64,000 nt of DNA, taken from positions 289,709,782-289,773,781 of the forward strand of contig OX465600.1 of NCBI GenBank assembly GCA_950022295.1. Reading direction: 5' to 3'. The stretch is from Bromus sterilis. Its lineage: Eukaryota; Streptophyta; Magnoliopsida; Poales; Poaceae. A program made the translations under genes and the position numbers. The notes under the pieces are model-generated. The model did not search any database. It was not told where the DNA came from and saw only the letters and a list, made by a program, of their open reading frames with translations. Position 1 is the stretch's first letter. Each line of letters opens with the position of its first letter. This document shows positions 11,264 to 22,251 of the stretch, piece by piece.

Positions 11264-12333
11264 TTTTTGTCACTCATGTCCAAACGCGAGGACGCATGAA
11301 CCCACTATCGATCACTACGCTCCCTCTTAGAGTTATAAAACACTACTTGGCCAAAGTAATATAATAGAGATTATACACGAACATATCTAAAGGATATCAA
11401 ATATATAGCAGAACAATCTGATCATAATCTCACAATCCATCGGATCCCAGCAAACACAACCTATCAACATAGAAATTACATCAAAAGTGCCTTGATTATG
11501 ATAGGCAACTCACAATGACTAATCAATGAAGCACACGATTGGATAGACAACCATCTAGCTATTGCCATGGACCCAAGGTCCAGGGGTAGACTACTCGGTA
11601 CTCACGCATCATCCGGGAGGCGGGCATGGCGAGGAAGAGGCCTCCGAGGATGATCTTCCCCTTCAGCAGGGTGCTGGGATAGGGCTTCAGCAGCCCTGGA
11701 TTGTAGTTTCGTGGTGGCGGTGGAACAATGACTCCTTCTCTGTTAATTTTAGGTTTACAGGGAATATATAGCCGAAAGAGGGCCACCAGAGGTGGGCCAG
11801 GGGCTCTAGGCGACCTGGAGGCACGGCCACGGCCTAGGCCGAGCTCTCTGGCCGCTTGGGCCATTGGTGGCCCCCTTCAGGTCTATCAAGTACTAATGTC
11901 TTCGTCTCGGATAAAAACCGATCTCCGTGAATTTTCAGGTGATTTGGAGAATATTTCCGATGTAGAATTTTTGAAACAAAAAGTCAGCGAAAAACAGGAA
12001 CTAACACTAGTCACTGGATCAATAGGTTAGTTCCAGAAAGTGTTATAAAATGATATGGAAGTGTAGCAAAAGCGTGTAGCAATGTCATGAAGCAAGCACT
12101 GTTCAAGTATCTTCCGATTTCGATAAATCAGTCAATTTATCGCTTATCTGTGTCTAACCGATAAGATAAATCAGCTGATAAATTAGTCGATATGTCGATA
12201 AATCGGCCAATATGACGATAAACTGACCGATTTACCCCTTATCTTGGGTCAACCGTAAGTTCTCGATAAGTGATATCCCCAACATTGAAAAGAAGCGTGG
12301 AACAAAAAAAATTTAGATACGTTGGAGACATAT
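11264..12333 (-). mobile_element. Diverged LTR remnant of the same superfamily
   Basis: Shares ordered blocks with the 1.64-kb LTR (the 'cgctccctctta' block, 'aatccatcggatcccagcaaac', 'gaccaaggtcc'-type block, GC-rich part, 'atcaataggttagt'), but with many substitutions and no clean end; it finishes around 'tagatacgttgg'. A block of about 160 bp at 12105-12268 is foreign to the LTR. Confidence 0.6.
12105..12268. repeat. CGATAAATC-rich repeat block inside an LTR remnant
   Basis: A short block with many direct and inverted variants of CGATAAATC / GATAAATCAG / CGATAAACTG, interrupting LTR-homologous sequence. I could not assign it to a known element class. Confidence 0.5.
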
Positions 12334-13374
12334 ATCTAGGTCCTCGAGGATTCGCACCTCGACGAGCTAGCCAAATAGGATTGGTTAGCCGAGGGGCTGG
12401 CCTTGTCGGCTGACGCTGATATCACCGTCCCGAAGGAGGTCGAGGAGGACAAGGGCGCTCTCGGTCGGTTGTTACCTTCTTTGGTGAGCCAGCCGTGGTC
12501 GTGAACTTTCATCGTCCCAATCCAGTTAGACTCGTGACACCCCCCCCCCCCGCGCGCGCGCGCGCGCTCACGTGCATGTGGTAAGGATTGGATGATTGAA
12601 GGCTGCTGATGTACATGTCGTTCCTCATCATTCCCATCACTCCATCGCCCGAGTGGCCTCAACCACAACAGAGACCGGATCAACAAAATATCCCATGACT
12701 GGATCTGTCATGGGATTCTTTGGCCTAAGTCAACCTCACCAAGGACGATGACATGACTAGATGCACACGTGAATACGACGACGAAGACTATGTGCAGGCA
12801 TAAAGACGACGGCGATGCCTACGATCGTTTTATTTTATTTTTTAAGGATTTAATTGATGTAATTAGAGCTATTGGTGTCCACCATATTAATATTTCTAAT
12901 TTTATGATGTGTTTTTTATTTTTAATATTTCATGGGCTATGAAAAAATAAAATTCGTTCGCCGCTTTGGATTGGGTTGAGCTGAAGGGCTGATGGACACG
13001 TGGATAAAAACAAACGTCGCTAGTCCGCCTAGCCGATCAGAACAAACAATAAACACATTCATTTGAATTGCCGCGTCTGAGTTGCCTTAAAGAACAACTT
13101 TTAAGATCCTTGAAAAGCAATCAATTTAAGTTTTTTTGTTTAGATATTTCTATATTTGAGCAACAAACTGATCGAGTGATAGACGAATCATCATCATCCA
13201 TCAATTACGGTTTCCGTCAACTTCTCTAGAGCAAATCTACTCGAGCCTTCAGGCCCAAGCATCGAGTAGCCACCATCATCATCAGATTAAAAAACAACTC
13301 AGATAACACTTTTTTTAGGGTTCACACAATTCAGATAACTAAGAGAGGAAAAAAGAGAGGATAACAGACAGAAA
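12334..13374. other. Intergenic region upstream of the 13.5-kb gene
   Basis: I see no convincing coding sequence. A simple-sequence tract (C run followed by alternating GC) lies at 12540-12568. The part from about 12800 to 13330 is AT-rich with no recognisable element. Confidence 0.6.
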
Positions 13375-13404
13375 ATGAGCGCCGAGTACATCGCGCTTGA
13401 GCCC

Positions 13405-13441
13405 GGCCCACTACGCCCCCATTTTTTTAATAAAACCCTAA
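13405..13441 (+). promoter_or_regulatory. Site II (GGCCCA) and telo-box (AAACCCTAA) promoter motifs
   Basis: GGCCCA at 13405-13410 and AAACCCTAA at 13433-13441, about 70-105 bp upstream of the start codon at 13511. In plants this pair is typical of housekeeping promoters for ribosomal and mitochondrial proteins, which fits the predicted product. Function is inferred from motif and position only. Confidence 0.5.
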
Positions 13442-13510
13442 AACCACCGGCCGCATCGCCACTTCCCAATCACACCATCTCCACCCAGCTCCTCCTCCTG
13501 AACCCTAGCC

Positions 13511-15430
13511 ATGGCGTGGCGCGGCGCTGCGTCCCGCACCGTCCTCGCCGCGGTCCGCCGCCCGTCGCCCTCCGCGGCCATCGGCGGCCTCCGCGCCCCG
13601 CCACCCTTCGCGGCCCCGCGCCGCCGCCTCCCTTCCCCGTTCGCCAACCCCCCCTCCACCTCCCCGCTCGGGGCCGCACGGTACGTCAGCGCAAAATGCC
13701 AATTAGCCATTCACACACTCCGTTGAGGCGGCGATCTGATGTCCTTGTGTCCGGTTACTGTTTGTGTCCGCAGGCCCCTGGCGGCCATGATGGGGTCGCC
13801 TCTGACGGCGGCGGTGATGGTGCTGGGCCGGATGACGGCGCACCCGTCCGCCAGCGCCCGAGCCTGCTGCGAGCTCTCCCAGGGTAACCTCTTGTTCCGC
13901 CGCACTTGCCAGGATCGATAATCCATTCTAAGTTAGTAACCGCCACACATCATTCTGAGTTGTAGATTGCGATCTACCTAGGTAGATTGGGAGTTTTTGT
14001 ATTTTGTTCATAGTGTCGACTTCTGCGTTAGTTTTTGTGTGAGTTGCCTAGCAATATGTTGAGATTGATCCTTAATCTTGGTGTTATAGATCGGAACTTG
14101 TTTTCTGTCTGGAAATGGATGGGCGCGTTTTGAGTGAGCATAGGCTAATTGGTTCTGTAGCTCTACGATTATAAAATGATCAATGCTAGAAAGAACACCA
14201 ACAAAACCTCCTGTATTTTGTGTATAATGGCCTAATGCTGCAAACTTGCAATGGTGAAAATCGAAGCCATATAAGGCGGTTATATACAATGCATGCTTAT
14301 TTTATACTTATGTAATTAAGTTCAGTCAAAACTGATACAAGGAGATTAAAATTGGGATTTGATAGGGAATGGGGATGATGGTTGATGTTGGAGCCTGGCC
14401 AGCATGACGGGGACTTTATCTCCTAGAATGATGTAGGTCTCCTCCCCTTTCCAGTGCTCTATTTCTTTTGCGACCAGTAATTTTGTCACGCTGCAGAATA
14501 AATTGCGTTGAAAAGGATAAAAAATAAATAATAACATAGGGAACTGTTGAGTGTCGGCTTGGTATGACCGTATTACACTATATGTCTCAATGTTCAAAAT
14601 GTCTTCTCTTTTTTATCCCATTTATCTCTTCCCAGTTAGCCCTTTCTTGCTACACACTTCTTATCCCAATGTGGAAAGCTCCCATGCTTCACTGCATGAC
14701 TTTTTTCTACAGAAAATGTTTTCTTATAGTTAGTTTTTCCTTGCAAATTTGAATAGCTACATTGTCCAATTGAATATTGAAACTTTGATTGATGGAGTAT
14801 ATGTACGGTTGGGATTTCTTAGGGAATGGAAAAGATGGGTGATGCAAGAGAGGCGAGGGTAGAGCATAGCTAAGGTGCATATTTTGAACATGCACTCTTG
14901 TTATATTGTTTTTAATCATTGTCATTGTCATTGGAATTAAAGCTTGATGAGGTCTCAAGGTATGGGTGGTAAAACAATTAATGTGGTGTAATTAGTTCTC
15001 GCAGTTGCACATTTTAGGAATTACTTTAATTTGACACATTGAACACATTGTAGTGATGAATTATTTAGGAACATACAGTACTCATTCATTGCAAAAACTG
15101 AATTATTTTACCAAGGGCAGATGTGTATGTGATCTGTGCTGCTTATCCAGTATGAACATATTTTAGCAGAAATGTCTAGAATCGAATTATGTCAAGACTA
15201 TAACGTAAAAATCTGTGAATTACGTAGCAGTAGGCAGTAGCATACATGTTCTATAACTGCTGCCTCTGGGGTTCGGCAACTCTCGCAAATGTTGTTGTTA
15301 TTACATTATCTTGTCAATATTGTTGAAATGTTGAGCAACATCATGCCTCTGATCTGAAATTATCATTGCACTGAAGCAAACTATTCAAGCTCTCTGACCC
15401 ATCTCTTGTTATCATTTTGCAGGTACTTGA
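13511..15430 (+). CDS. Small mitochondria-targeted protein, NFD6-like (tentative), 3 exons
   Basis: Exons by splice sites: 13511-13680, 13774-13883 and 15423-15430, all GT-AG, giving 95 aa. The N-terminus (MAWRGAASRTVLAAVRR...) is rich in Arg, Ala and Ser and nearly free of acidic residues, as expected of a mitochondrial presequence. The second exon encodes a small hydrophobic core (PLAAMMGSPLTAAVMVLG) and RACCELSQ. The last exon adds only two codons before the stop, so the protein ends ELSQGT. That ending and the overall layout recall the plant NUCLEAR FUSION DEFECTIVE 6-like family, whose members are short, mitochondrial and alternatively spliced at the 3' end. If intron 2 were retained, translation would continue to a different C-terminus and stop near 13921. 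The family name is from memory; the gene model is well supported by frame and splice sites. Confidence 0.72.
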
Positions 15431-16107
15431 ATTTGCCATGTTGATTTCTCATCCTTTTAAAGAGGATACAAAACTTGGATTCGTCTTTTGGAAAGCTATT
15501 CTGGCGTCATCCTTTTAACTGTTCAGAGTTAGAGGAATATCTCCAACAAAATAGTTTCTTTCCAAATCACTAGCCTTAGACTGAAAATAATTTTCCTGTC
15601 ATATGACATGGTTTGTGTCATGGATTTAGCTTTCTACTTTTGTAGCGAAATACCTTTGTGTTGCCCGCTAAGAGGATTTGGTGGCACATTTTATACGATG
15701 TCTTTAGATTGAAATATCTCTCCATTCCACGAGCAACAACTGTGGTTACATGTCATTTAAGTTTTCAGTTCAGCAGGGATGGTTAAGATCTGTGTTTGGT
15801 TTACAATCCTTTTCTGTCTCTCAAATGAGATATTAGGTGAGACAGAGTGGAATTTTGTGTGTAGTGGTGAAATCCGTAGATCTAGGAAAGAACGCTGAAA
15901 GCGAGGGCAGCTATGTTTCTATCTCTCAAATGATCACTTAAGTAATCTTGGATGGTGTCTGACGCTGGCACCCAGTCAGGCATTCAGCATCTAGGAGATA
16001 ACGTATCATGCTATTTTCTTAGCAAATTAATCTCTCAAAGTTGGTAGGATTACTTATGTAAACAAAAGTTGTTTGTATTCTGATCAAGTTGTTACCTACA
16101 GATTTGG

Positions 16108-16292
16108 TTTGTTAGTGGGGTGTTTTTCAAGTTTTAGTCGGCTCTAAAGATCGACTTTGTTGGTGTGTTTTCAAAGTGTTAGCCGGCTATAAAAGTTCAG
16201 TTTGTTAGTGGTTTGTTCCTCAAGTGTTAGCCGGCTATAAACATTCAATTTGTTACTGGTGTGTTCCCCAAGTGTTAGCAGGCATCAAAATC
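16108..16292 (+). repeat. Four-copy ~47-bp tandem repeat
   Basis: Units start at 16108, 16156, 16201 and 16249, each beginning TTTGTTA/GGTGG-like and containing CAAGTGTTAGCCGGCTATAAA-type sequence (diverged in the first and last). It lies downstream of the 95-aa gene's stop, possibly in its 3' UTR or just beyond. Confidence 0.75.
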
Positions 16293-16665
16293 TTGGTCAT
16301 TTTGATGAATAAAGCAAACAAGAGATTAATCTACTTGCTCATCCCCAGTTCATTTCTCTCATGCCTGTTACTCTATCCTGGAGCCATGAACCATCCATGG
16401 CGCCATGGCTGGCCGGTGCCAGCCCAAGCCTTGACCAACCATGGTGACCCGGTGTAGAGGTCAGGGAACATTCACAATGTCCATACCTGGTTCCAGTGGA
16501 ACCAAACTACACAAGAAGTGAGCTTTAGTTTACAAAAGTGGTGCACTTGCATCATACAACTACATGCCACTTCAAGCCACTTCCATACTTACTAGCAGTT
16601 CAGTTCTCCCTGACATATTTTACACATACTGAACCTCAGCCACAAAGGCGGATGCCGCAGTTAAC

Positions 16666-18552
16666 TTAGCCCAGCAGAACAAACTTGTCATCCACCTTCC
16701 GAAGGATGTGGACAGTCATTGTCGCCTTCCTCGCGCCTTTCATCAGCTCAAAGACGCAGACATGGCCCTCGCGCAGCCTATTGTCATGAACAAACTTGCT
16801 CCAGCGCCGGCAGTTGAAGCCTCGGGTGACGCTGCTGTGGTAGTACTTCAGATGCCATTTCTCTTTCCTGTTTGGCCTAAGAAGCAGCATCTCATGTGAT
16901 CTCCCCTCAAGGTGATCAGCTGCAAACTTGCTGGGGACGATCTGCAGGCATAACATTGACTGGTTCAGTATTGGTTAGACATCGAGGTTCAGAAGCATCA
17001 TGGAATTGGGCTAGCAGTCGTGGGACTTGAGGGCTCGAGGCATCTATCTACTCTTTAGATGGTCTTACCTGCATTTCTTGCAGTATATCAGTAAGAAAAT
17101 CACTACATCTTTAGTTACCTTTTCTTTAGATTATATATTCATGAACCTAGGAAACAGAATGACATTATCTACAAAAAGTAACAGAAAGATGAACTGCATT
17201 AAATTTCTGTCCAAAATCCCAATCTAACAGAGAAGTTCATGTTGTTTTCCACATACAAAGCAGACACTCCGCTCTGGGTTTGACCGTCAGCGATAATGGA
17301 ATAAGTATTTAACGGTTTTCAGCAAGAACTAAAATAAAAGCAGAGGTTCTATGCATGTACTTCTCATCCTAATAGCAGAAAAAAAACTAACCAGGAAGTT
17401 GTTCGTGCGGCGAACATGGGTCTTCTGCAGGACAGCCACATATACAGGGTTGCCTGATTGAATTGATGCCAGCCCGAATATTTCTTCTCGTTCATCTTCA
17501 GTTAGGCAACTGGCAAACCTTGAGTAGTAGTAGTAGTTGGATTCAGTGTGATAGTCATCATTGTCCTCTTCATCCCCCGCCGCCTCGTTCTTAAGATAAT
17601 AGTTGTCGTTCTTTGGAGATTCATTCTCTTTCCCTGTGGAAAATGTGCATTATGTTCACCAAAATGATCTACTAGTAAAACACAGTCACTCTTGATTCTA
17701 TATGGTTTCAGGCTTATGCACTAGCCGACCACATCAATGCCACACAAGAGAAAGTTGTGAGGAGATACTGCAAACTTGCATTGGCCTTTTACTTACTCTG
17801 TTTCTTTGAAGTAGAGGCCTTGTGAGGAGACCCAACGGGTTGCGACAGCGGCATGCTAGCCTCCTCGGAATCGCTTAGCATACGGTGTTCTTCAGCTTGT
17901 TGACCCACAATGTTGTTGAACTGTTTGCGCATGTTGGTACCCTTTTTATTGGCAAAGAAACATGAGACCTTCTCGCAGCCGCTGGCATCAAAGATGAGCA
18001 CATCGAAGGAGCCATTGCCACTGCATTTGAAGAGCAGGAGGTCATTTTCCTGCAGTTCGTGAGCCTTGGCAAATTCCTCCCATCCTTGCATGAAGAACAG
18101 CTCATCGACTATCTTTTCGACACCAACACGCCATTCCTCGCCGCTTGGTGCTTTAAGGGCGAATCCCTTGCCGATCTGCCCGATGAATTTGTTGGAAATC
18201 TTCTCCGGTATGCTCTGAGATGAACATGGTTAATAGGCATCTCATGTAAAAAGCTTGGCTCAGTGGATGATCAATGCAAAATACTTTGTTTCAATGACAT
18301 GGAAACTGATGCAACTAAAGAAACAGTGACTGTCATTTAGACAGGAAAGAATTTAACATCCATGGGCTTTAAGAAAACAAGGTTGTTTCCATGGTGGATA
18401 CTTACAATCCGGTGCTGAAAATCCCCTGTCATGAGCTTGAAGAACCTGATCTTGCTCACATCCTCCATGTGCTCCCAGTAGTAGTGCTCCTGCCACTCTA
18501 TGCACCTCCCACACTTTCCCCTCTCAATCTCATCCACCACCATTGGAGGCAT
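16666..18552 (-). CDS. REM-type B3 DNA-binding protein with two B3 domains, 4 exons
   Basis: Model on the minus strand: exons 18552-18406, 18214-17797, 17633-17392 and 16941-16666, all with GT donors and AG acceptors, phases consistent, 360 aa, no internal stop. The start ATG at 18552 opens MPPMVVDEIERGKCGRC; a second in-frame ATG follows three codons later. The first B3 domain spans about residues 33-130 (RFFKLMTGDF at its start, SIPEKI after the first intron, LLLFKCSGNGSFDVLIFD near its end). A Lys- and acid-rich linker follows (about 131-245), with NYYYYSRF in it. The second B3 domain spans about 250-356 (NPVYVAVLQKTHV, IVPSKFAADHL, VCVFELMKG). Proteins of this class are nuclear and bind DNA; the grass relatives are annotated as 'B3 domain-containing protein Os03g...-like'. 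Targets cannot be read from sequence. The gene appears intact. Confidence 0.9.
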
Positions 18553-18576
18553 GCATGAAACTTCGTCGGTTGTCAA

Positions 18577-18891
18577 AGCCCAAATCGATGGATGCAGTGC
18601 AAAGAAAGCAGAGTGTGTAGAGTCATGCAGCTGACATGAGGAAGGGGAAGATGAGAGAAGTTCTCCTTGATGTTAACGAGAAGAGGCTGGCTGCTTTGAC
18701 GAGGGTGGGAGGAGCCGTGGTTACCGTGAGGTTTGACAGGTGTTGTTACTGATGGTAAGTTGGCAGACCTTGCTCACTGACGTGTGGGGTCAGTGCAGGA
18801 CACGTGTTGGCATGGCCTTTTTGCCTCGTCTTGGGAGTGGCCTTGCTCACAGTTGGTGCTCGGTGGGGAAAGAACAACGATGCACAACTTT
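18577..18891. other. Upstream region of the B3 gene
   Basis: Would hold the 5' UTR and promoter of the minus-strand B3 gene. I see no clear TATA box and no other gene. Confidence 0.5.
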
Positions 18892-19550
18892 TTTTTAATG
18901 AAGAAACTGAGTGAGCAAGCCAAGATGTGTGAATCCATTTATTTATTTTCAATTATGGCAGGACAACTAATAATAAAATTTACATCTAGATTTATAGGAT
19001 ATCTAGCGACGACTACAAGCGTTGAAGCGAGCCGAGGGTGCGCCATCGTCATCGACCCTCCTTCACTGGAGCCGAGCAAAACTTGTTGTAGTAGACAGTC
19101 AGAAAGTCTCCGTGCTAAGGCTCCATGGAACCAGCACACTAGAACAACAATCGTTGTCATTGCAGAGTAGCGTCCAACCTGAAGACACAAGAACGTAGAC
19201 GAACTATGACCAGATCCGAGCAAATCCACCAAAGACAGATCCACCGAAAACACACCTCCACACACACATCGATGATGCTAGACGCAGCACCCGGATGGGG
19301 GCTAGGCGGGGAGACCTTTATTCCATCTTCACAGAGGCGCCACCATCTTGTCTTTCGAAGCAAGACACGAATCCTAACAAATCTTAAAAGAACAACTAAA
19401 ATTGAAGCCCTCCCACCGGTAAAAGACAAGATCCATCACATCACCATGACCATAAATCCATCGGAGATGAGACGGAGGCGGCGGCGTCGATAGGAGGCGG
19501 CGACTGGGTGCGTGGCTAGGACAGGGGCTGCGTGAACCTTTGATGGTTTT
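18892..19550 (-). mobile_element. Retroposon-like sequence with an oligo-A end
   Basis: On the minus strand this stretch is moderately GC-rich (CGGCGCC-type blocks at 19470-19500 and 19290-19320) and ends at 18892-18899 in an A run after ATT, as a LINE/SINE-like 3' end would. I recall similar sequence as a common dispersed repeat in wheat, but I cannot name the family. No flanking duplication was found. Confidence 0.35.
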
Positions 19551-20859
19551 TAAAAACATGTGTTTGTTTCGTTTTATATATAAAGCATCAAAGCACATAA
19601 CACACAGTAGAATGATACAATGTGAAGAAAATACACTCAAATAATACCGAAAATACACTCAAACAATACCGATCTTAGGATACACGAATCGTGCAGACGC
19701 ACACAGTTATGCTATTGAGATAGGGCAAAGAAATAACTGAAACACCGTCACACTACGCCCTATACACCTAAGTTCCAAGACGACACCCTCAAAAAGGAGA
19801 ACGTCGTTGAGCGACGCCGTTGCCGAGTCCAACAAACAAAGCCTTTCATCCGGGACCTTACCACAGAAAGAAGCACCACGACCACGACGTCTTTCATCCT
19901 GATCTGCTGATCTTTAGGCGGCGACGTTTTTTATTGTTTCTTTTCTAGGGCGCTTGTCTAGCAGACCGAGGCTTTGATGATTTCTCGCTAAAGATCCACA
20001 ACAAATGGTTCTCTCGGGTGATGGTTAGGTAGCAGCGGTGGTGCCCCATCCTCTTGGTCATGAGGAAGAAGACAATCAGACCCTAGAGATCTTTTTGTAT
20101 TTTCTTTTTTGAGATATATGCATTGCTAGTTTGATCGATAAACCTAAGATTTTTTAAGAGAAAGGAAAAAAGACCAAACAAACTAAGTTATTGACCATCT
20201 ACTGTACCAACTCATCGTATTATTTCAGATGAAAAAAAAGATTATCTGAGAAATAACTATTTTCTAATCAAATGTAGTCCATTATAAGAGAGGTTAAATG
20301 TGATCTTGAGTGTTTGATAGCCTCTCCTCATATGCTCATGTGTTAATAGCAATACATTCTCATCTCTTCTCCTTTTGCCCCTTTCTCCTCCCCTTGAGAG
20401 TCCCTCTCGTTAGATCTAGCCTGCCCCGACCCTGAATCTTCATCGTCGACGTTAGCGGTCGGGAAGAGATTGGGCAAGTACTTGGAGCTCTTTGGAAATA
20501 GTTTTGGCTTTATGCCAAAGTCTAGCGCTATGTTGATGGGAAGCAAGTCATCGATGCGCGCGAGCAACACATGGTGGTTGCTGATGGTGATCTTCTTGGT
20601 GGTGGTGAGGTGCTAGCGGCCGATGGATGGATCATCACTGTAGCGCCCCTTAATAAGATCGTGGTCTCTGATCTGGAGAGGGATTATGGACCCATCCTAG
20701 ACTTGTGAAGTGCCATCATGGAGGTGGATAAAAGCTGGCGTAACGTGGAAGCTTCTTTTCCATGGATTAGGATGTTCTTCACCAGTCTTGGCGAGTTCAA
20801 TAGAGTTATGTCGCAGGAAGCTATGGTCGAAAGGCAGTCTTATTTGCCGATCGATGGAG
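19551..20859. other. Intergenic, no gene recognised
   Basis: Includes a 22-bp direct repeat (AAAATACACTCAAAYAATACCG, two copies at about 19627-19670) and AT-rich stretches around 20090-20260. Short open frames exist but show no recognisable domain. The 20343-20570 minus-strand frame is acidic and low in complexity near its end. Confidence 0.5.
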
Positions 20860-22251
20860 CTACACCACCCACCAATCCGGTAGATGGGAGGCCTTCACCA
20901 CCTCATCATGGTCTTTCCTGACCAAGGGCGGTCTTCCATATTCGTTTAGTTTAGGAGCCAATTTCTTCTTCCTCATGAAGTCAATGACATGGCGCCATGG
21001 AAGTGTTACAACCCCAAGTGGCCTAGTTGAAACACTTCCATCTATCAGCTGGATCTTAGGAGGAACCCCAAGTTGTAACATGAATCCTAGGAGGAACTCT
21101 AATTTTCCACACAACTGGTGGATAGATGGGTTGTACACCCCTGAAGTTGATTACATGGTACAGAGAACTGGTGGAGTATACTCCTTTGTTTTCTAGTTGC
21201 TAGACTAGGGAGTCAATCTCATCAGAAAAGTAGGTAGATTTTACAAGCTCCTCAAGATGGAACCATTGCTCCATGAGTTTCTCAGAGAAAGTTCTTCTAA
21301 AAGTAATTTTTAGCTCTGCCCCATCCTAGGGATCAGCTAATGTAATGTTTTGCTGATTACAGATAGTGTAAATAGGCCAGAATTGGACAGACAAAGGTGA
21401 GTTACCAAACCAAGTGTCTTCCCAAAGCCTGACCTTCTTACCATCACCCAATTTCCATCTATAGCCAAATTTTAGGGCCTGGATAGTGGAACAAACCCCT
21501 TTCCAAAATCTAGAGGTTTTTGGGGTTGGAGGCAGGGACAAACAAGTTAGCTTTTCTACTAGAAGAGTACCTTTTATCTATAACATCTTTCTAGATTTTG
21601 CCATCTCCCTCAATATATCTCTTAACCCAAGAGCCTAGCAGACACAGGTTAACCTCTTGAAGATTTGGGATTCCTAAACCCCTATATTCTTTTTCATACA
21701 CACTAATTTCCAGTTTTCTAGGTGGATCCTCCTATTCCCATCAAAATCATTCCACAAACAGTTAGCCATCTGAGAATTAATCATTTCTACTGCCCATTTG
21801 GGGAACTTAAAAAAGAGAGGAGATATATAGGGATGCTAGCTAAGCAGGCTTGGACTAAGATCAGTCTTCCTCTGTATGAGAGAAGTTAACCTCTCCATCC
21901 TACAATTCTTTTAAGGATATTATCTATCAGAGGTTGGATATAATCTCTACTAAGTTTCTCATAATGCAAGGGACTCCCTAAGTATTTAATAGGGAAGCAG
22001 CCTTGGCTACACCCAGGCAAGATACAAAAGGAGAGAGCTCATTATTTTCTAAGTTAATAGGGATGATCTCAGTCTTACTGTAATTAATCCTCATACCTGA
22101 CACTTGCTCAAAGCAGCACAACACGGTCTTTAGGTTATTTGCATGAGCTAAATTATTTTCTAAGAAAAGGATGGTATCATCTGCATACTGGAGGCAGATG
22201 ATTCCTCCAAGACAGATCTCATGACATAGGACACTAATGAGTTGTTGGTCT
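20860..22251 (-). pseudogene. L1-type LINE ORF2 fragment: reverse transcriptase end and zf-RVT region
   Basis: The minus-strand translation contains ICLQYADDTILFL (the YADD catalytic box of non-LTR RT) at about 22190, followed by VSGMRINYSKTEI. Downstream are LINE-type segments FGYRWKLGDGKKVRLWEDTWFG (about 21440-21520) and WDGAELKITFRRTFSEKL, interrupted by stops and frameshifts. Below about 21060 the LINE match fades. The upstream part of ORF2 is absent because the sequence is cut at 22251 by the LTR element. Degenerate and not functional. Confidence 0.8.

Noticed and set aside
13375..13887. 170-codon plus-strand frame overlapping the small gene
   Set aside because: It reads through intron 1 in a different frame from the spliced model. 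The model starting at 13511 has better splice sites and a sensible protein.
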